NCBI RefSeq assembly: GCF_000611645.1
Contig: NW_014011708.1
Coordinates: forward strand, 1-11,315
Direction of reading: 5' to 3'
Length of the DNA stretch: 11,315 nt
Origin: Monoraphidium neglectum
Taxonomy: Eukaryota > Chlorophyta > Chlorophyceae > Sphaeropleales > Selenastraceae
Made by a program: the position numbers and the translations under genes. How positions within the stretch are numbered: the first letter of the stretch is position 1; each line of letters opens with the position of its first letter. Positions 8,195 through 11,315 of this stretch are shown here, piece by piece. The notes below the pieces were generated by a model. The model was not told where the DNA came from and made no database searches. It was given only the letters and a program-made list of their open reading frames with translations.

Positions 8195-9523
8195 ATGCAC
8201 TCGTCCGCCTTTGCTGCGGCGTGGAAGGGCTGCCTTCCCCCACTTTCTCACGCGGCCTACATAGGTAAGCTCGACACGAGCATCTGGGGATCCGGAGGCC
8301 GCACTTTTCGACCTCCACCATCGATTGTCCAGTCGGTTGGCCCAGCTTCGTCAACGCAGGCTAGGGCTTGGCGCAGAGCGCGCTGCCGCAATTGTCTGCG
8401 CACGGTGCCATTTGCAATGTGTCGCATGACACCAAAGTTTGCGCGCACCTGCCTCCACGCAGCCCCGGCTGCCAATGTGTGTGCTTTGAAAGCACAATTT
8501 GCGCGCCAACCCAACCGCTGTTACGCGTTGCGCTTCGCCCCGGCTCAGCGGCTGTCGTGCTCCCCCACCCACGCGCGCAGGCGACGTGCCTGCCTTGGTG
8601 GAGCGCCTGCGCCAGGGCGATGACGTGAATGAGGCTGTGCGGCTGGCCAACCAGAGCGGCCAGGACGTCACCGGGGTGACGCCGCTGTACCTGGTCAGTC
8701 ACCAGGGCGTCCACGGGTGACGCGCCCAGCCATCGGGCGTCGCGACCCATAGCCGCAAAAGGATTTCCGCCCCACAAGTGCAGCTGTGCCCTGAATGCTG
8801 CCGGCTAACCCGACAAACATGCAATTGGTGTGCATGTGGCGAGCGCGCTTTGCGGCCTTGGTCTCCAACCCCTCCCACCCTGTAGCATTCTCCCCCTGCT
8901 GACCATGGTGGGCGACCACCTCGCCCCACCAACGGCGCATCGGCCTCTCACCACCTCCCAGGCCGCACAGGGGGGCCACCTGCCCGCATGCCGCGCGCTG
9001 CTGGCGGCGGGCGCGGACGTTTTGAGTCTCTGCTCCCTCGCCTCTGGGGAGACCTTCGGCCCAACAGGTGCGCGCTGGGCAGGCTGCGCTCCATCGGCCA
9101 TGCCACACCCTTTGATCGCGCACGCAAGTCCCGCCGGCGACCCGCCCTCCTCCTTTCCTCGATGCGTGTGCGCCCGCCTCCTCACCTCAGCCGCAGCGCC
9201 TTTCCTTTCATCCTCCCCAACTTGACATTTTCAACGCTGCCACTGTGATGCCACAACCCACCCCCACCCCCACCCGCAGCCTCACCCCCACACACGACCG
9301 CACCAACCCCATTTCAAACCCAGACATCGCCTTAGTGTGCCTCCACCTTCGCGTCTGGCGCCTGCTCTCCGCCGCCAAGCGCCGCCGCCTGTCAAAGCTC
9401 TCCGCGCTCAGCCGCCGCGGCGGCGTCGGCGGCGCGCCGAGCCCGTGCTCCACCGAGGCGTCCCTCGCGGAGCCGCTGCTGCAGAGCGCCGGCGCGCGGC
9501 GCAGCTCCTCAGCTTTCGCCTGA
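8195..9523 (+). CDS. Small ankyrin-repeat protein B (tandem paralog 2)
   Basis: The exons are 8195-8264, 8581-8693, 8962-9067 and 9324-9523, with intron phases 1, 0, 1 and a product of 162 residues. The N-terminus LPPLSHAAYIG matches LPRLSYAAFVG of paralog A and ends at the same phase-1 junction. The next exon reads GDVPALVERLRQGDDV and continues through NQSGQDV to TPLYL without the intron that splits paralog A between NQ and NGQD. The best ankyrin repeat is TPLYLAAQGGHLPACRALL followed by AAGADV. DIALVCLHLRVWRLLSAAKR corresponds to the degraded third repeat of A. The C-terminal 40 residues are basic and Ser/Ala-rich and do not align with A. Splicing is inferred from matching phases and paralogy. 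The binding partner and cellular role are unknown. Confidence 0.85.
9257..9275 (-). other. G-quadruplex-capable tract in ankyrin B intron 3
   Basis: Four C-runs of 3, 5, 5 and 3 bases are separated by single A bases on the plus strand. The minus strand reads GGGTGGGGGTGGGGGTGGG, an ideal one-nucleotide-loop quadruplex pattern; the transcript would carry the C-rich strand. It lies 49 nt before the acceptor at 9322-9323, near where the polypyrimidine tract and branch point would be. Confidence 0.6.
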
Positions 9524-10164
9524 GCGCCCGAGCTCGCCTCTCGCGCTCAACGTGGCGGCTGCTGGTCGAGACCGCTCTGCATTGCGCAGTCAATGCACGC
9601 GGGCGGCGCGCTGGGGTGGGAGCCCTGGCAGTCGTCGGGACCCAGCGCCGATGGAGGCGGCGCGGCCTGCGCTTGGTTAGCGATGTGCCGAGCTCTGCTA
9701 GAACCTGTCAGCCTTCCTGTACAGTCTGCACAAACACTCTCCGCCAAGCCCACCCACTGGGACAGCCTTTGATGATAAGGAACGCGCACATACGGAAACG
9801 CACGCGACACGGCCGCCCACCCGCCCAGGCCCCACCACACGGTCCCGCTGCATGTTTGTCACTGCACTCCGCTCGCACTGCCAACAGCCCCCGCTCCAGC
9901 TGACACCCCACCGGCTAAAGGAGCTGCCAGCCGATTCAGGCCGACTTAATGTTTTTTCGGGGGCCCTCCGCCTTTGCATCCGCCCTGCTGCCCAGCGCCC
10001 CCCTTGCCCCTCACGTCGTTCGGCATCAGAGCGTGCCGTCCTCGGGCCTCTCCCACCCTGCAATCCACAGCCCCCTGCCAACCAACCCGTTGCAAAGCCA
10101 CAAGACGCAAACCCCAGTGTACATGCTCGCACCAATTTTGTACATGTACAGGACATTTCAGGTT

Positions 10165-10169
10165 TGTAA
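10165..10169 (+). promoter_or_regulatory. Candidate poly(A) signal TGTAA for ankyrin gene B
   Basis: TGTAA in GGTTTGTAAATC lies about 640 nt after the stop at 9523, with a second TGTAA 84 nt further on at 10249-10253. Either could end the transcript. Confidence 0.25.
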
Positions 10170-10263
10170 ATCAGGAATCATTTCAGCCCCCTGTGTAGAT
10201 TTCACCACCAGCGTCCCTGGCTTCTTGCTTGTGCAACCCTTGTGTGTTTGTAACCTGTCCAGA

Positions 10264-10548
10264 TCACCCTATGCTGACCTGGCGCCGAGGATGCTGACCG
10301 TGCGCAGACGACACCTTGCTTGGGTGGGACGGCCCTGCCTCGCTGGCTTCGGCAGGCGGCTCCTTGAGAGGAATGGCCCCCAGCTCTTGCAATTGTCCCA
10401 GCGCGTTCACCGCGAAAGGCTGCAGAGCACAGCTCCCCCGCAGGCAGGGCAGATGCCGACGCAACAGCGCAGCAGCAGTTTCAATGCACTGCTCAGTTAC
10501 ATTTGCAACGTGGGACGAGACAAATGACTGCATGGAGCGCTCCGCCAA
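10264..10548 (-). other. Unassigned minus-strand open frame, possible exon or remnant
   Basis: The frame encodes 94 residues including SSHVANVTEQCIETAAALL and CALQPFAVNALGQLQELGAI, a helix-friendly, leucine- and alanine-rich composition that looks more protein-like than most shadow frames here. It has an internal ATG start and a normal stop, but no domain that I can name. Its codons are less GC-biased than those of the neighbouring genes. It lies just downstream of the phosphoglycerate mutase stop on the same strand, so it could equally be 3' UTR. Confidence 0.2.
10497..10501 (-). promoter_or_regulatory. Candidate poly(A) signal TGTAA for phosphoglycerate mutase
   Basis: TTACA on the plus strand is TGTAA on the minus strand, about 380 nt after the mutase stop. 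If it is used, the open frame at 10264-10548 would overlap the end of this transcript. Confidence 0.3.
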
Positions 10549-10882
10549 TATAAAGGATCCCCTGCGTTGCCCATGACCTGCTGCACCCGCCCAGCGCTGA
10601 GACGCCCAATGTCGAAAGGCCGTCCGGCCGACTCAAAGCATGGCTCGACCCGCCAGCTACCGGCACCAATAGTGCCATAGCCAGCAGGGCTGCGGGGCGG
10701 CCCGCAAGCTGCTTTCCCTTCCACTCCCCGGCTCTCGCCGCGAGTCGGGATGCGGCGCAAGCCCAAGGGGCTCTGTGCTGCGGCCGTCAGGGCCTCATGT
10801 CATGGAGTCCCGCGCTTCAAGAAACTGCGGCGTTATTGCATGCGGCGGCACCTCCGGCCCATGTCGGCGCTTGGACCGCCGC

Positions 10883-11315
10883 TCACTTTGTGTGGATGAG
10901 GCTGGGCTTGTAGTTATCGGGGGCCTGGGCAGTGGGGGGCGACATGGGCCGCGGTCGCGCGAGGAAACCACCCAGCCCGGCCAGTGCCTGCAGCCTGCAG
11001 CCAAGGCCCGGGCACCCCGCGCCGCCGCAACCTCTCGCCTCCCGCCAGGGGCCGCGCCGGCGGCCGCCCCGCAGACAGCCCCACCCAGCAGAGCCTGCAA
11101 GCCCCTCGCAGCGACGACGCGACATGACACTCAGTGCCAGTCAGATAACAAATCCAGATCACGCCAGATCACGCCAGATCGCGCGTCGTCATCCCACCTG
11201 CAGGCCCAGCAGGTTGATGTATGTGGCTGTGATGTTGGCCAGGCCCGCATCGGGCAGCTCCTCCGTGGTCTTGAGCACCACGTTGTCCGGCAGACCCTTG
11301 CCGCCAATGTACACC
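10883..11315 (-). CDS. iPGAM: 2,3-bisphosphoglycerate-independent phosphoglycerate mutase, C-terminal end (partial)
   Basis: This enzyme interconverts 3- and 2-phosphoglycerate in glycolysis and gluconeogenesis using two Mn ions, within the alkaline phosphatase superfamily. Two exons are visible: 11315-11198 and 10924-10883, separated by a 273-nt phase-0 intron with GT at 11197-11196 and AG at 10926-10925. Together they give the last 52 residues of a protein normally above 500. The first part carries VYIGGKGLPDNVVLK and then AGLANITATYINLLGLQ, matching the conserved plant and algal (G/A)GLANxxATxxNLxGF block. The second gives APDNYKPSLIHTK and a TGA stop, matching the family ending APxxYEPSLI. 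The restoration of the conserved GLQ-APD junction supports the splice. The catalytic Ser and metal ligands lie outside the window. Confidence 0.88.
11154..11180. repeat. Tandem decamer in a phosphoglycerate mutase intron
   Basis: ACGCCAGATC occurs twice in direct succession at 11161-11180, and CCAGATC at 11154-11160 is a partial third copy. It lies in the intron, 17 nt from the donor at 11197. Confidence 0.8.

Larger units (their letters stand above)
9524..10882. other. Convergent intergenic region between ankyrin B and phosphoglycerate mutase
   Basis: Both flanking genes end into this region, so it should be mainly two 3' UTRs. Plus-strand TGTAA motifs occur at 10165-10169 and 10249-10253, and a minus-strand TGTAA at 10501-10497. 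A 12-bp perfect palindrome TGTACATGTACA lies at 10139-10150. A 95-codon minus-strand open frame at 10548-10264 is described separately. No recognised gene was found. Confidence 0.5.

Noticed and set aside
9337..9903. 188-codon plus-strand open frame
   Set aside because: It is an out-of-frame read of the last ankyrin B exon, Arg/Ala/Pro-rich, and runs on into the 3' flank.
1..11315. CRISPR array, tRNA, rRNA or transposon
   Set aside because: No regularly spaced repeats, cloverleaf-like segments, rRNA motifs, long terminal repeats or transposase motifs were seen on reading the window.

Overview
The window looks like nuclear DNA of a green alga (Chlorophyta, possibly a Chlorella-like trebouxiophyte). 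It is GC-rich. The genes are cut into short exons by many 68-364 nt GT-AG introns, with donors such as GTGAGC, GTGCGC and GTAAG. The non-coding gaps are long, and TGTAA, the usual green-algal poly(A) signal, occurs downstream of genes. The organism call is inferred from architecture; no lineage-specific gene settles it. No bacterial operon, rRNA, tRNA, CRISPR array or transposase was seen.

Five protein-coding genes can be built with exactly matching splice phases. (1) 54-2302 (+): five 3'-most exons of a nitronate monooxygenase / 2-nitropropane dioxygenase-type FMN enzyme, with its first exon(s) beyond the left edge. (2) 3199-4033 (+): a small three-exon gene for a secreted protein with a signal peptide, a cysteine-rich domain and a C-terminal Thr/Pro-rich triple repeat; I recognise no named family. 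(3) 5257-6548 (+) and (4) 8195-9523 (+): a tandem pair of paralogous small ankyrin-repeat proteins with the same exon plan, except that the first copy has one additional intron. (5) 10883-11315 (-): the last two exons of a 2,3-bisphosphoglycerate-independent phosphoglycerate mutase, convergent with the second ankyrin gene.

The gaps (2303-3198, 4034-5256, 6549-8194, 9524-10882) probably hold UTRs and intergenic DNA. They contain candidate poly(A) signals, two TATA-like boxes, a strong 8-bp hairpin, a CA microsatellite and two weak minus-strand open frames that may be gene remnants or chance.

The genes do not form an evident pathway: NMO detoxifies nitronates, phosphoglycerate mutase is glycolytic, and the ankyrin and secreted proteins are unassigned. 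The most novel items are the secreted Cys-rich/Thr-Pro-repeat protein and the tandem ankyrin pair with an intron-presence difference. I see no convincing multi-gene undescribed system.
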